Source: an uncultured Muribaculaceae bacterium (lineage in GTDB: Bacteria > Bacteroidota > Bacteroidia > Bacteroidales > Muribaculaceae). Taken from it: a stretch of 64,000 nucleotides of DNA. The translations under genes were made by a program, and so were the position numbers. The stretch covers positions 1-64,000 of the forward strand of contig CAJTWH010000006.1 in NCBI GenBank assembly GCA_910579995.1, written 5' to 3'. The notes beneath the pieces were generated by a model. The model worked only from the letters and a program-made list of their open reading frames with translations, ran no database searches and had not been told where the DNA came from. Shown here piece after piece: positions 43,552 through 51,700 of the stretch; the stretch's first letter is position 1; every line of letters starts with the position of its first letter.

Positions 43552-43706
43552 TATTTAAGTTTCGCAAGCGAAACTCGTTTATTTTGAGTTTAAAAAGTTT
43601 AAGGAGTTTAGATATACTTCGGTAAACCATTTAAACTTTATAAACTGCGCTGAAAGCGCTCTAAACCTCAAGTTTTCAAGTTGCAAGGCATCTTGCGAAA
43701 CTTGAA
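43552..43706 (-). repeat. Intergenic repeat copy 2 with two hairpins
   Basis: The proximal palindrome AGTTTCGC-AA-GCGAAACT (43558-43575) lies 27 bases from the regulator start. The distal element is CAAGTTTTCAAGTTGCAAG followed by CTTGCGAAACTTG. Between them is a GCGCTGAAAGCGC hairpin. Layout and words match copy 1 at 31963-32108. The proximal palindromes differ at paired positions (TTTCGC/GCGAAA versus TTCCGC/GCGGAA), so pairing is kept. Confidence 0.75.
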
Positions 43707-43713
43707 TCATGTT

Positions 43714-43940
43714 AAAAAAGAGCGGGGAGCCGGAGATGCTCATCCCACTTCGAGGCCTTCGAACTGCCCATTTCGCCGGAATGAGCAACCCCAATCTCCC
43801 CGCTCGTATGTCTGCATACTTTGGCCGTCTCAGCTGGTAAGGAGAGAAAGCCGCAGTTGTCTGGCATGTCTGTGAGTAGTTGTTGTTGCACTGCCTTTCG
43901 ACGAAATGAAGGAGTGTTCGAAGTTCCGAATGGTCAAAGG
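43714..43940 (-). ncRNA. Candidate structured RNA or attenuated leader
   Basis: On the minus strand a hairpin of three stacked helices ends in six T: 43720-43729 with 43796-43805 (GAGCGGGGAG/CTCCCCGCTC), 43737-43746 with 43778-43787 (TGCTCATCCC with a G-T), and 43749-43753 with 43759-43763. A promoter-like TAATTTTG lies at 43954-43947. The product would be an RNA of about 225 bases. It could be a free small RNA or a leader whose terminator gates the AraC-type regulator at 43529. I do not recognise it as a known riboswitch. Confidence 0.5.
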
Positions 43941-43946
43941 CTATTG

Positions 43947-43977
43947 CAAAATTATAAAATGTGGAAAAAATATTAAA
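43947..43977 (-). promoter_or_regulatory. Promoter for the candidate RNA and regulator
   Basis: On the minus strand: TTTA (43977-43974), a 19-base spacer, TAATTTTG (43954-43947). The -7 box is perfect; the -33 box differs at its last base. Confidence 0.5.
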
Positions 43978-44041
43978 CTAAACAAATATTAAAAAATATG
44001 AAAATGCGTGTTTTTATACCGGACATTATTCTCCAAAGGCT

Positions 44042-44049
44042 TATTTTTG
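44042..44049 (+). promoter_or_regulatory. -7 box upstream of GH28
   Basis: TATTTTTG fits TAnnTTTG, 40 bases before the ATG at 44090. No good -33 element is seen, which would fit a gene needing an activator such as the neighbouring AraC-type regulator. Confidence 0.45.
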
Positions 44050-44089
44050 CATGACATTCGGATAACACTAAACCTTTATATAGACCGAC

Positions 44090-45559
44090 ATGAGATTTTT
44101 ACTATCTATATTTTTGATGTTGACAGCCATTGCCGGCGTAGATGCGGCGGTATATAATGTACGTGACTATGGCGCCAAGGGCGACGGCAAGACACTCGAC
44201 TCTCCGGCAATCAACAAAGCGATTGAAGCGGCTGTAGCCGACGGTGGCGGAGAGATTTATCTCCCTGCCGGCATATACCTCAGCGGCAGTATCCGTCTGA
44301 AATCGAATATCAACCTCAATCTGGAAGCAGGATGTGTGATTCTTGCAGCTCCGGCAGAGATGAAGGCATACGACGAGAGTGAGTCGTTCGGCGGTTTTCC
44401 CGAGTATCAGGACGGTGGCCATACTTATTTCCATAATTCGCTTATCTGGGCTGAGGGGCAGGAGAATGTGAGTATCACAGGCCACGGCATGATTGATGGC
44501 GAAGGTCTCACCAAGAAAGATACAGAGCGCGCCGGCAATGTGCAGGGCGGCTCGATCGGCACCGGCGACAAGGCGATAGCACTCAAACTGTGCCGCAATA
44601 TCACGATCCGCGACATAACCATCTTCCGTGGCGGTCATTTCGCTATCATCGTCACCGGTTGCGAGCGCGGCACTATAGATAATGTCACTATCGACACCAA
44701 CCGCGACGGTATCGACATTGACTGCTGCAAGTATCTGTCGGTGAGCAATTGCCGTGTAAATACGCCGTCTGACGACGCCGTGGTGCTCAAAAGTTCATAC
44801 GCGCTTAAAAAGGCCGTGATGTGTGAGCATATATCTGTCACCAACTGCCATATAACCGGCTATAAACTCGGCACTTTCCTTGACGGTACATACGTGCCTG
44901 AACGCGTAGGGTGGGTGTGCGGACGCTTCAAACTCGGCACGGAGTCGAACGGCGGCTACCGCGACATCACTCTATCAAACTGCACTTTCAACTATTCGAG
45001 CGGCTTGGCTTTCGAGGAGGTTGATCAAGGCATGATGGAAAACATCTCGGTGAGCAATATCACCATGAATCATGTCCACCATTATCCTATTTATATCACG
45101 ACAGGTTGCCGCAACCGCGGGCCGAAAGAGGTGACGCGCAAGTCGAGCGCATGCGACATTCAGATTTCCAATGTCGTGGCTCAGGATTGCGACTCGCTTT
45201 GCTCTATCATTGTCACCGGTATGGCCGATGAGCCTGTGCGTAATATCTGGCTAAATAATATACGCTTGCATTATCGCGGAGGAGGCATGGCTGCAGAAGA
45301 TCCACGAGCCTACCGCGAGCAGGGCACAAACTATCCCGAGCCCCGCTTCGCCGGCCCCACTCCGGCCTACGGACTCTATGCCCGCCATGTCAAGGGACTG
45401 CATATCAACGGTCTAACTGTAGATTATGCCAAGCCCGAGGCTCGCCCGGCAGTAGTGCTCGACGATGTCGATGGAGCTACAATCCGTCATCTCGACGCCA
45501 AGATCGAACCCGGCGTCGAGCTCATCCGGACCTACGATTGCAAAGACGTGAAGTATTGA
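44090..45559 (+). CDS. Glycoside hydrolase family 28 (polygalacturonase-like)
   Basis: A 489-residue secreted right-handed beta-helix enzyme. It opens with the pectate-lyase-superfamily segment YNVRDYGAKGDGKTLDSPAI after a signal peptide. Candidate catalytic acids sit in TNRDGIDID (Asp206 and Asp209) and PSDDAVVLK (Asp228-Asp229), and RFKLGTES near 280 replaces the usual RIK. It is likely an exo- or endo-galacturonidase on pectic backbones. It is divergent from the AraC-type regulator and ends at a strong terminator. It belongs functionally with the PUL although on the opposite strand. Confidence 0.87.
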   Translation: MRFLLSIFLMLTAIAGVDAAVYNVRDYGAKGDGKTLDSPAINKAIEAAVADGGGEIYLPAGIYLSGSIRLKSNINLNLEAGCVILAAPAEMKAYDESESFGGFPEYQDGGHTYFHNSLIWAEGQENVSITGHGMIDGEGLTKKDTERAGNVQGGSIGTGDKAIALKLCRNITIRDITIFRGGHFAIIVTGCERGTIDNVTIDTNRDGIDIDCCKYLSVSNCRVNTPSDDAVVLKSSYALKKAVMCEHISVTNCHITGYKLGTFLDGTYVPERVGWVCGRFKLGTESNGGYRDITLSNCTFNYSSGLAFEEVDQGMMENISVSNITMNHVHHYPIYITTGCRNRGPKEVTRKSSACDIQISNVVAQDCDSLCSIIVTGMADEPVRNIWLNNIRLHYRGGGMAAEDPRAYREQGTNYPEPRFAGPTPAYGLYARHVKGLHINGLTVDYAKPEARPAVVLDDVDGATIRHLDAKIEPGVELIRTYDCKDVKY

Positions 45560-45581
45560 AAGGGTAAATAACTTATAATAG

Positions 45582-45625
45582 AAACAGCGCTGCGGCACAG
45601 AGGTCTGTACCGCAGCGCTGTTTAT
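45582..45625 (+). terminator. Terminator after GH28
   Basis: Arms AAACAGCGCTGCGG (45582-45595) and CCGCAGCGCTGTTT (45610-45623) form a perfect 14-base stem with an inner ACAG/CTGT extension. The core AGCGCTGCGG recurs in the terminator at 61309. Confidence 0.85.
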
Positions 45626-45659
45626 TGTAGCTGATTTAAAATTATGTGCGTGTTAATGT

Positions 45660-45984
45660 GTTGATAATCAGTAGGGACGCGCTGTGGCGCGTCCGCCCCT
45701 CAAAAGGTAATCATTTATCAAATCGGTGATAAAAAATGTCACCGCGCCGCGCGTTCGCAGAACGCGAATTTATCAGTAGCCGCATACACCGCAGCGCAGC
45801 TGAGGTGTGTGGGGTATGTGCAGGCATAATAAAAGAAAGGCGTCCGTAGGAGGCCGATTTACCTTCAATAGGAAGTAAATCAGCGTTCTACGAACGCCAT
45901 TTATTAGGGGGCTCTATTGACCGCATATACCTCCGCTGCGCTCCGGTATAAGCGGCTACTATAAATCGGCCACCTACGGAGGCC
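45660..45984. repeat. REP-like palindrome cluster
   Basis: At least five hairpins fill this gene-free stretch. GGACGCGC/GCGCGTCC lies near 45674 and CGCGTTC-GCA-GAACGCG near 45751. A 38-base hairpin unit at 45777-45814 recurs inverted at 45921-45958 with 31 of 38 bases identical. GCGTTC-TAC-GAACGC lies near 45882. The 23-base arms 45839-45861 and 45962-45984 are inverted with two mismatches. No frame here looks coding. Confidence 0.7.
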
Positions 45985-45995
45985 CTGAGATTCTT

Positions 45996-47249
45996 TTACT
46001 TCTTTATCTTTGCGAGATAGTGGTTGCGGAAATCGGTCCAGCGGCTGAAATTGTTTTTGTCGGCGGGGATGGGTAGGCTTGTCTCCTGCTCGTTGAGCAT
46101 TACTTTTACGAGCACGTCTTCGGGGCGGGTTGTTTTCTTGCCTTTGGGGCGGGCGAAGACTATCTGCACGTTGCATGCCATGGGGAAAACATCGCAGCTG
46201 CGCCATTCGCGGGCCACTTCATCGAGGTCGGAATATTCCTTGCCGAAACCGTTGATATCCATCAGCACCACCAAGGGCAGCACGATTGACTCATGGCCAT
46301 AGCGCAGGTTGGCAGATATATTAGGTGAAACGATGGCAGTGTCGGCGCTGTTGATGATATTTGCAAGCAGATCGGCCTGCTTCATGGGCATGAGATTGCG
46401 GGTGAGGGGAGTGTTGCCTGCGCGCATAAACCAGTCGCAGTTCTGACGTTGCCACAACTTGTCGATCTCTTCGTCAGTGAAAAGTTGGCGTATCACCGAA
46501 GATTCACGTGTGCTCACCGCATTGGCAGCCACTTCATAGAGCGCGTCGGAGAGATAATCTATATTGCGGCTCGGGGCTATTTTTGACGGGTCTTTGAACA
46601 GGCGGCCAAGGAAATCGTTTCCTATCGAGCGAGTGGCGCGGAATTCGAGGCATTTAGGCCAAGCTTCGGCCATAGCTTGCGCTGTCTCGGGGTTATCGTC
46701 TTTCTTGAGATAGAAATCGTCGGCCATTGTGGCGTCGATATGAACGTTCATTCCCGGTACATCGTTGACAAGCTGTGTCACGGCATTTGACATCGAAAGA
46801 ATGCAGCGGCGCACGAATGTAGAGCGCGCGTCGATATAAGCGCCCTTGCGGAAAACGTTCGGATAGTTCTTTGCCATGCGGGCCGCAATGCCGCGGTGCT
46901 GGCGAGCGCCGGCTTCCGAGAGTTCGCCGTCGCGCAATACCATGGGCTCGCGCTCGGCAGTCACTTCTTTAAGTATCTCGCGTCCGAGAGGGGTGAGGTT
47001 GTCGATAGCTTCGGCCTCATTCATGATAGCCATGATACTGTCGTAGCGCTGCAGGCCGATGTGCCAGCGCGAGCCGTGGCGGCCGTAGTGCTCTACGTGG
47101 AATATTTCATATCCCTTGGGGTCTTTTACTTCTGCCAAAGCAGTGTCGGGGTAGAGTTGAAAGTTGTTGGCAGCTTTGGGGAACGTTACCAAAGCTGATG
47201 CGTCGATGATAGAGCAGAGCACTATCGCTGCTGCAAAAAGCTTTTTCAT
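45996..47249 (-). CDS. Histidine acid phosphatase, MINPP/phytase-like
   Basis: A 417-residue secreted enzyme of histidine phosphatase clade 2. The nucleophile motif is YGRHGSRWH (His58). The proton-donor motif near residue 319 reads RYGHES rather than HD; a His-x-Glu or HE form is typical of multiple inositol polyphosphate phosphatases, including a Bacteroides one. Hydrolysis of phytate or another phosphomonoester is likely. The signal peptide is KKLFAAAIVLCSIIDASA. It is transcribed alone, away from the next gene. Confidence 0.82.
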   Translation of the reverse strand: MKKLFAAAIVLCSIIDASALVTFPKAANNFQLYPDTALAEVKDPKGYEIFHVEHYGRHGSRWHIGLQRYDSIMAIMNEAEAIDNLTPLGREILKEVTAEREPMVLRDGELSEAGARQHRGIAARMAKNYPNVFRKGAYIDARSTFVRRCILSMSNAVTQLVNDVPGMNVHIDATMADDFYLKKDDNPETAQAMAEAWPKCLEFRATRSIGNDFLGRLFKDPSKIAPSRNIDYLSDALYEVAANAVSTRESSVIRQLFTDEEIDKLWQRQNCDWFMRAGNTPLTRNLMPMKQADLLANIINSADTAIVSPNISANLRYGHESIVLPLVVLMDINGFGKEYSDLDEVAREWRSCDVFPMACNVQIVFARPKGKKTTRPEDVLVKVMLNEQETSLPIPADKNNFSRWTDFRNHYLAKIKK

Positions 47250-47290
47250 GCTTAAGGTTGTTAAAAACAGAGATTTTATGAATTATGCCC

Positions 47291-47298
47291 CAAAGGTA
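47291..47298 (-). promoter_or_regulatory. -7 box for the phosphatase gene
   Basis: The minus strand reads TACCTTTG, matching TAnnTTTG, 41 bases before the ATG at 47249. The upstream region at the right distance is only T-rich. Confidence 0.5.
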
Positions 47299-47502
47299 GC
47301 TATTTTTTATGATTAAAAAAATGTTATTTTGGTGCAAAAAATTTGAATCCGGTTGAGTGTATTCTACTTTTATCAAATTTGTTCAGCTTGCAGAGGTGCA
47401 ATTTTGATAAAAATAGGGATAAAAATGAGTCAAAGCGTGCAAATAAGCGAAAAATCGACCTTTTTTTAATTAAAAAGTTAGGTGAGAGATTTGCAAACAT
47501 TC

Positions 47503-47510
47503 TAATTTTG
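47503..47510 (+). promoter_or_regulatory. -7 box for the secreted beta-sandwich gene
   Basis: TAATTTTG lies 78 bases before the ATG at 47589; the -33 element is weak. Confidence 0.5.
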
Positions 47511-47588
47511 CAGCGGACAATCGAGGCCGCTGAGCCTTGACCCAAACACAGACTATAAACAAAAACATTAACCTTTAAACAAAGTAGC

Positions 47589-48545
47589 ATGAAAAAAATT
47601 TCTACCCTACTCCTCGCTGCTGCCGCAATGGCTTTCTCTGCAAGTGCAGATGAACTCACCCCTCTGGAAGTGACCCTCGCTAACCCTTCATTCGAAGAAA
47701 ACACCCTTGACGGATGGTCAACACAAGGTGCTGCATGGAACGACGTAAACTGGTACGCTATGCAGAACCGTAACAAATCTTGGACCAATGGTAACTATGG
47801 TATCCGCTCTGCTGCCGATATCGATATCGAAGGTGCCAACTACATGTATCAGACTCTTACCAGCCAGTCTCTCGGTACTTACGTATTCACTGTTGACGGT
47901 CAGTTCGCACGCAACGGTTGGAAAGGCAATATCGGTGCTATCGAAGGTGCACACGGCTTCGTATTTGTATGCGACGACATGGGCGATCCTGAGAATCCCG
48001 GCACAGCTGACGAACCCGCTGACGGTATCACCGCAGTTTACGGTACTAACATGAGTAACGGTGACACATGGTTCCTTCTCTATCGTTTCTACGTAGTTCA
48101 CACTACATCTGCTGACCTCGAAGACTTCGGTGAGACCAGTCTTACTGTAGGTTTCGGCTATCCCGCTGACTGCCCCGCAGTTTCTAAAGCTCGTATCTGC
48201 TGTGACAACTTCACACTCCGCTACTTCGACACCACCGATACCGACGCTGTTAAAGACTTCGTAAACGCTGAAATCGAAGACATCAAAGCAGGTAAATACT
48301 CTATCGACCAAGCTACTCCTATGGGCATTGAGAACTACAGCGGTCCCGTTGATACTGTTCTCTCAGGTTTCGTAAGCAACACCGGTTATTCCGTTGATAC
48401 AGCTGCCGGCGAATCTGGTATCAGCAACATCGTTGCTCCCGCCGCTCAGGACAACAAATACTACAACCTCCAGGGTATCGAAATCGCTAAACCCACTACA
48501 GCCGGTCTCTATATCCACAACGGTAAAAAATTCATCGTTAAATAA
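47589..48545 (+). CDS. Secreted beta-sandwich protein with conserved C-terminal tail
   Basis: A 318-residue secreted protein of unrecognised function. After the signal (KKISTLLLAAAAMAFSASA) comes VTLANPSFEENTLDGW, an opening typical of galactose-binding-like carbohydrate modules, and a beta-rich body with few charged runs. The last 45 residues, KYYNLQGIEI then GLYIHNGKKFIVK, match tails common on exported Bacteroidales proteins and may be a sorting or anchoring signal. Codons are biased to pyrimidine-ending forms, which suggests high expression. A terminator follows at 48597, then the PL11 fusion gene. Confidence 0.65.
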   Translation: MKKISTLLLAAAAMAFSASADELTPLEVTLANPSFEENTLDGWSTQGAAWNDVNWYAMQNRNKSWTNGNYGIRSAADIDIEGANYMYQTLTSQSLGTYVFTVDGQFARNGWKGNIGAIEGAHGFVFVCDDMGDPENPGTADEPADGITAVYGTNMSNGDTWFLLYRFYVVHTTSADLEDFGETSLTVGFGYPADCPAVSKARICCDNFTLRYFDTTDTDAVKDFVNAEIEDIKAGKYSIDQATPMGIENYSGPVDTVLSGFVSNTGYSVDTAAGESGISNIVAPAAQDNKYYNLQGIEIAKPTTAGLYIHNGKKFIVK

Positions 48546-48596
48546 TTAACGATAAAAATCTAAAGACTCCTCTTGCAGGAATCTAAACCTTAAAAG

Positions 48597-48644
48597 ATCA
48601 TCAATATTCCCGTCGCAACGGCGGGTAATATTGATGATTTTTTA
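48597..48644 (+). terminator. Terminator after the beta-sandwich gene
   Basis: Left arm 48597-48612 (ATCATCAATATT plus CCCG) pairs with 48622-48638 (CGGG plus AATATTGATGAT, with a one-base bulge) and is followed by a T-run. Confidence 0.85.
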
Positions 48645-48779
48645 ATAAAAGTAAGATTATCTAAGCCTCATAACCGTAAATTCAGGTTTATGAATCTTAA
48701 ATAGACTTTTCAGTCTCCCCCCTGTGCCTGTAATAAGGCGCCACCAAACCATGAATTCAAACCAAATCATAATATCATA

Positions 48780-51700
48780 ATGAACAAATTATTTTATCTC
48801 CTCCCCGCATTGCTTCTCACGGCAGGCTCAATGAGCGGCCAGCGCGTGATGGACAAGCTCGACCGAGGCCTTATCGCCGTAAAGGGCGACAACGGTAATT
48901 TGGTGAGCTGGCGAGTGTTCGGCGAGGATGCCGACAATGTGAAGTTCAATCTTTACCGCGACGGCAGCAAGCTCAACAGCGAGCCTCTCACGGTGTCGAA
49001 CTACCTCGACGCCTCAGGCTCTACCACAAGCAAATATGTGGTAAAAACCGTTGTCAACGGTGTGGAGAAAGAGACTTCGAAAACGGGTATAAACTTCGGC
49101 AAGGAATACCTCGAAATCAAGGTCGCCCCCGTGCCCTCCAATGCCGACGGCAAAGATATATCATCGCAATATGAGCCCAACGACGCTACCATCGCCGACC
49201 TCGACGGCGACGGCCAGATGGAGATTCTCATAAAAATGCGCAACAACACATTCCACAACGCCGGCTACCCCGACTCGTCGACCGACTACGATATCATTCA
49301 GGTCTACAAGCTCGACGGTACACTGATGTGGTGGATTGACTGCGGCCGCAACATGGTTGACTTCCAGAGCAACGAAATCAACATCGCCGCATACGACTGG
49401 GACCTCGACGGCAAGGCAGAGTGTATACTCCGCGCAGCCGACGGCACTACCATCCACATGGCCGACGGCACAACACAGGTTATCGGCGACCCCAATGCCG
49501 ACTACCTCGCTGACGCCCGTAACAACGGTATGACAGAGAAGTTCACCCACACCGGCCCCGAGTTCCTGCTTTACCTCAACGGCGAGACCGGCAAACCTTA
49601 CTATGTAGGTGAGTATCCTCTCAAGCGACTCGAAGATGGCGAGAAGAGCCTCGACGCAGCATGGGGCGACGGCTACGGACACCGCAGCTCTAAGCACTTC
49701 TTCGGCGCTCCCTACTTCGACGGCCGTAAACCGAGTATCTTCATCGCCCGCGGTATCTACACCCGCCACAAGATGATTGCATACGATGTTGATCCCGCAA
49801 CACATCAGCTCACAGAGCGCTGGCGTTGGTTTAACAACAGTTTCGGCCCATGGTATGGCCAAGGTTATCACAACTATACCGTAGCCGACGTTGACTGGGA
49901 CGGCCGCGATGAGATCGTCTTCGGCTCGATGGTTATCGATGATAATGGCCGCGGTCTTTCGACCACCGGTCTCGGCCATGGCGACAGCCACCATGTAGGC
50001 GACCTCAACCCGTATATCTATGGTTCTGAAGTGGCAGCCTGCAACGAGGATAACCCCAACAATAACTATCGCGACGCCACCACCAGCAAGATTTACTACC
50101 GTACAACCGGCGGTGCTGACGACGGCCGCGCAATCGCAGGTAATTTCTCAAATAATTACCCCGGTTCACAATTTATTACTTCGAAAGACAGCCAGACGCT
50201 TATCTCAACCGTTACCAACGCCCATATACCCGGCGCTACCGGAACAGGCGATGTAGCTCAGAACTTCCGCACATATTGGGACGGTGACCTTCTTGACGAG
50301 ACATTCAACTACGCAAACGGCAAGAACACCGCCGGCACCATCTACAAATATGGCAAGGGCGCTATCGCCACATTCACCGGCACAGCCACCAACAACGACA
50401 CCAAAGGCACACCTTGCTTCCAAGGCGACTTCCTCGGTGACTGGCGCGAGGAGATTATCATGCGCTCGAGCGACAACAAGACTATCCGTATCTACTCGAC
50501 CGCCATTCCTACCGAGCACCGTATCTACACCCTGCTCCATGACCCGCAATACCGCAACGCCATGGTATGGCAGATGAACGGTTACAACCAGACTCCCCAC
50601 GTGAGCTACTTCCTCGGCGAGCTCGAAGGTATCACCATGGCACCTCCCGCTCCGACCATGACAGGCCGCACCGAGCTTGTAGCCGGCGGCTCGCTCAGCA
50701 CCGCTGACAACGGCAAGGATGTAGTCTTCGCCCACACCGGCGACGCTACCGCCACTTTGGGCAGCAATGTAGCTCCGGCTCTCTTCGTTGATAATGCTCC
50801 CTCGTGGGTGCAGGGCAACGATAACAACGACAATATCACCTATACCTATTATACCCACACTCTCACCGGCGGCAACTTCACCGGCGACACCAAAGTGGTT
50901 AAGCTCGGCGCAGGTACACTCGTGCTTCCCTCGGCAGCCCAGAACCACAGCGGCGCTACTGAGATTTGGGACGGTAAGGTGAAATTCGACGGTTCTATGC
51001 CCAACAGCCACGTTTGGATCAACCGCTTCGGTAAACTTGAGTCAGACGGCGGCAACTTCGCCAAAGGCATAGAAATGCACTATGGATCAGAACTCCATAT
51101 CGGCACCGACAGCAAAGCCGGCTCACTCACTACAGGCGAGCTTAATCTCGGCTTTGGCTCGCGCGTATGCCTCGACATCTTTGCCGAAGGCACACAGGTC
51201 GACAAATTCAACGCCACCACGCTTGTAATCGAAAAGAAAGACTGGGAGAACGGTCCGCAATACAGCACTCCGGTATTCGTATTTACACCCCACTATGCCA
51301 ACGGTGCGACAACCTTGCCCGCAGGCGAGTATGAACTCGGCACTGTAGGCACAATCACGGGCAATCTCGCAGACATCAAATTTGAAGGCCTCGGCGGTCA
51401 GAAAGTGACTCTCAGCCACGCCAACGGCAAGCTCATGCTTACAGTTACCGACCAGCGCGCAGCCGCCGAAATCGTATGGACCGGTGCCAACGGCTCTGTA
51501 TGGGATGTCAATACTACTGAGAACTTCACCTTCCGCGATAACGGTCAGCCTACTGTATTCGTTGCCGGCGACAAAGTAATCTTCGACGGCACAGCTGCGA
51601 CAAGCGAAATCGAACTTGCCGAGAACATGTATCCCTCTGAAGTGGTATTTAACACCGACAAGGACCTCACTATCAAAGGTGCTTCTTTCGAGGGTAATGT

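Larger units (their letters stand above)
43530..44089. other. 560-base divergent intergenic region
   Basis: No protein gene is credible. In order it holds repeat copy 2 (43552-43706), a strong structured terminator on the minus strand (43714-43805), an unassigned transcribed-looking stretch to about 43940, a minus-strand promoter (43947-43977) and a plus-strand -7 box (44042-44049) for GH28. It separates the AraC-type regulator from the divergent GH28 gene. Confidence 0.7.
47250..47588. other. Divergent intergenic region, AT-rich
   Basis: It has no gene. It carries the minus-strand promoter for the phosphatase near 47291 and a plus-strand -7 box at 47503. A second plus-strand box resembling TTTTG-A-rich sequence near 47406 is too weak to call. 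The leader of the following gene runs about 70 bases. Confidence 0.55.

Noticed and set aside
43820..43850. GCTGAGA word on the minus strand suggesting a TPP riboswitch
   Set aside because: The other conserved parts of the THI element, ACCTGATC and GCGNAGGGA, are not found near it.
43681..43875. Small plus-strand ORF inside the structured RNA
   Set aside because: Its sequence is the complement of the hairpin. It has no start context and no protein-like composition.
45660..45984. CRISPR array
   Set aside because: The repeats are inverted and unevenly spaced, with no direct repeat and spacer pattern and no cas genes.
45904..46206. Minus-strand ORF over the REP-like cluster
   Set aside because: It overlaps the phosphatase gene in another frame and consists of palindromic sequence.
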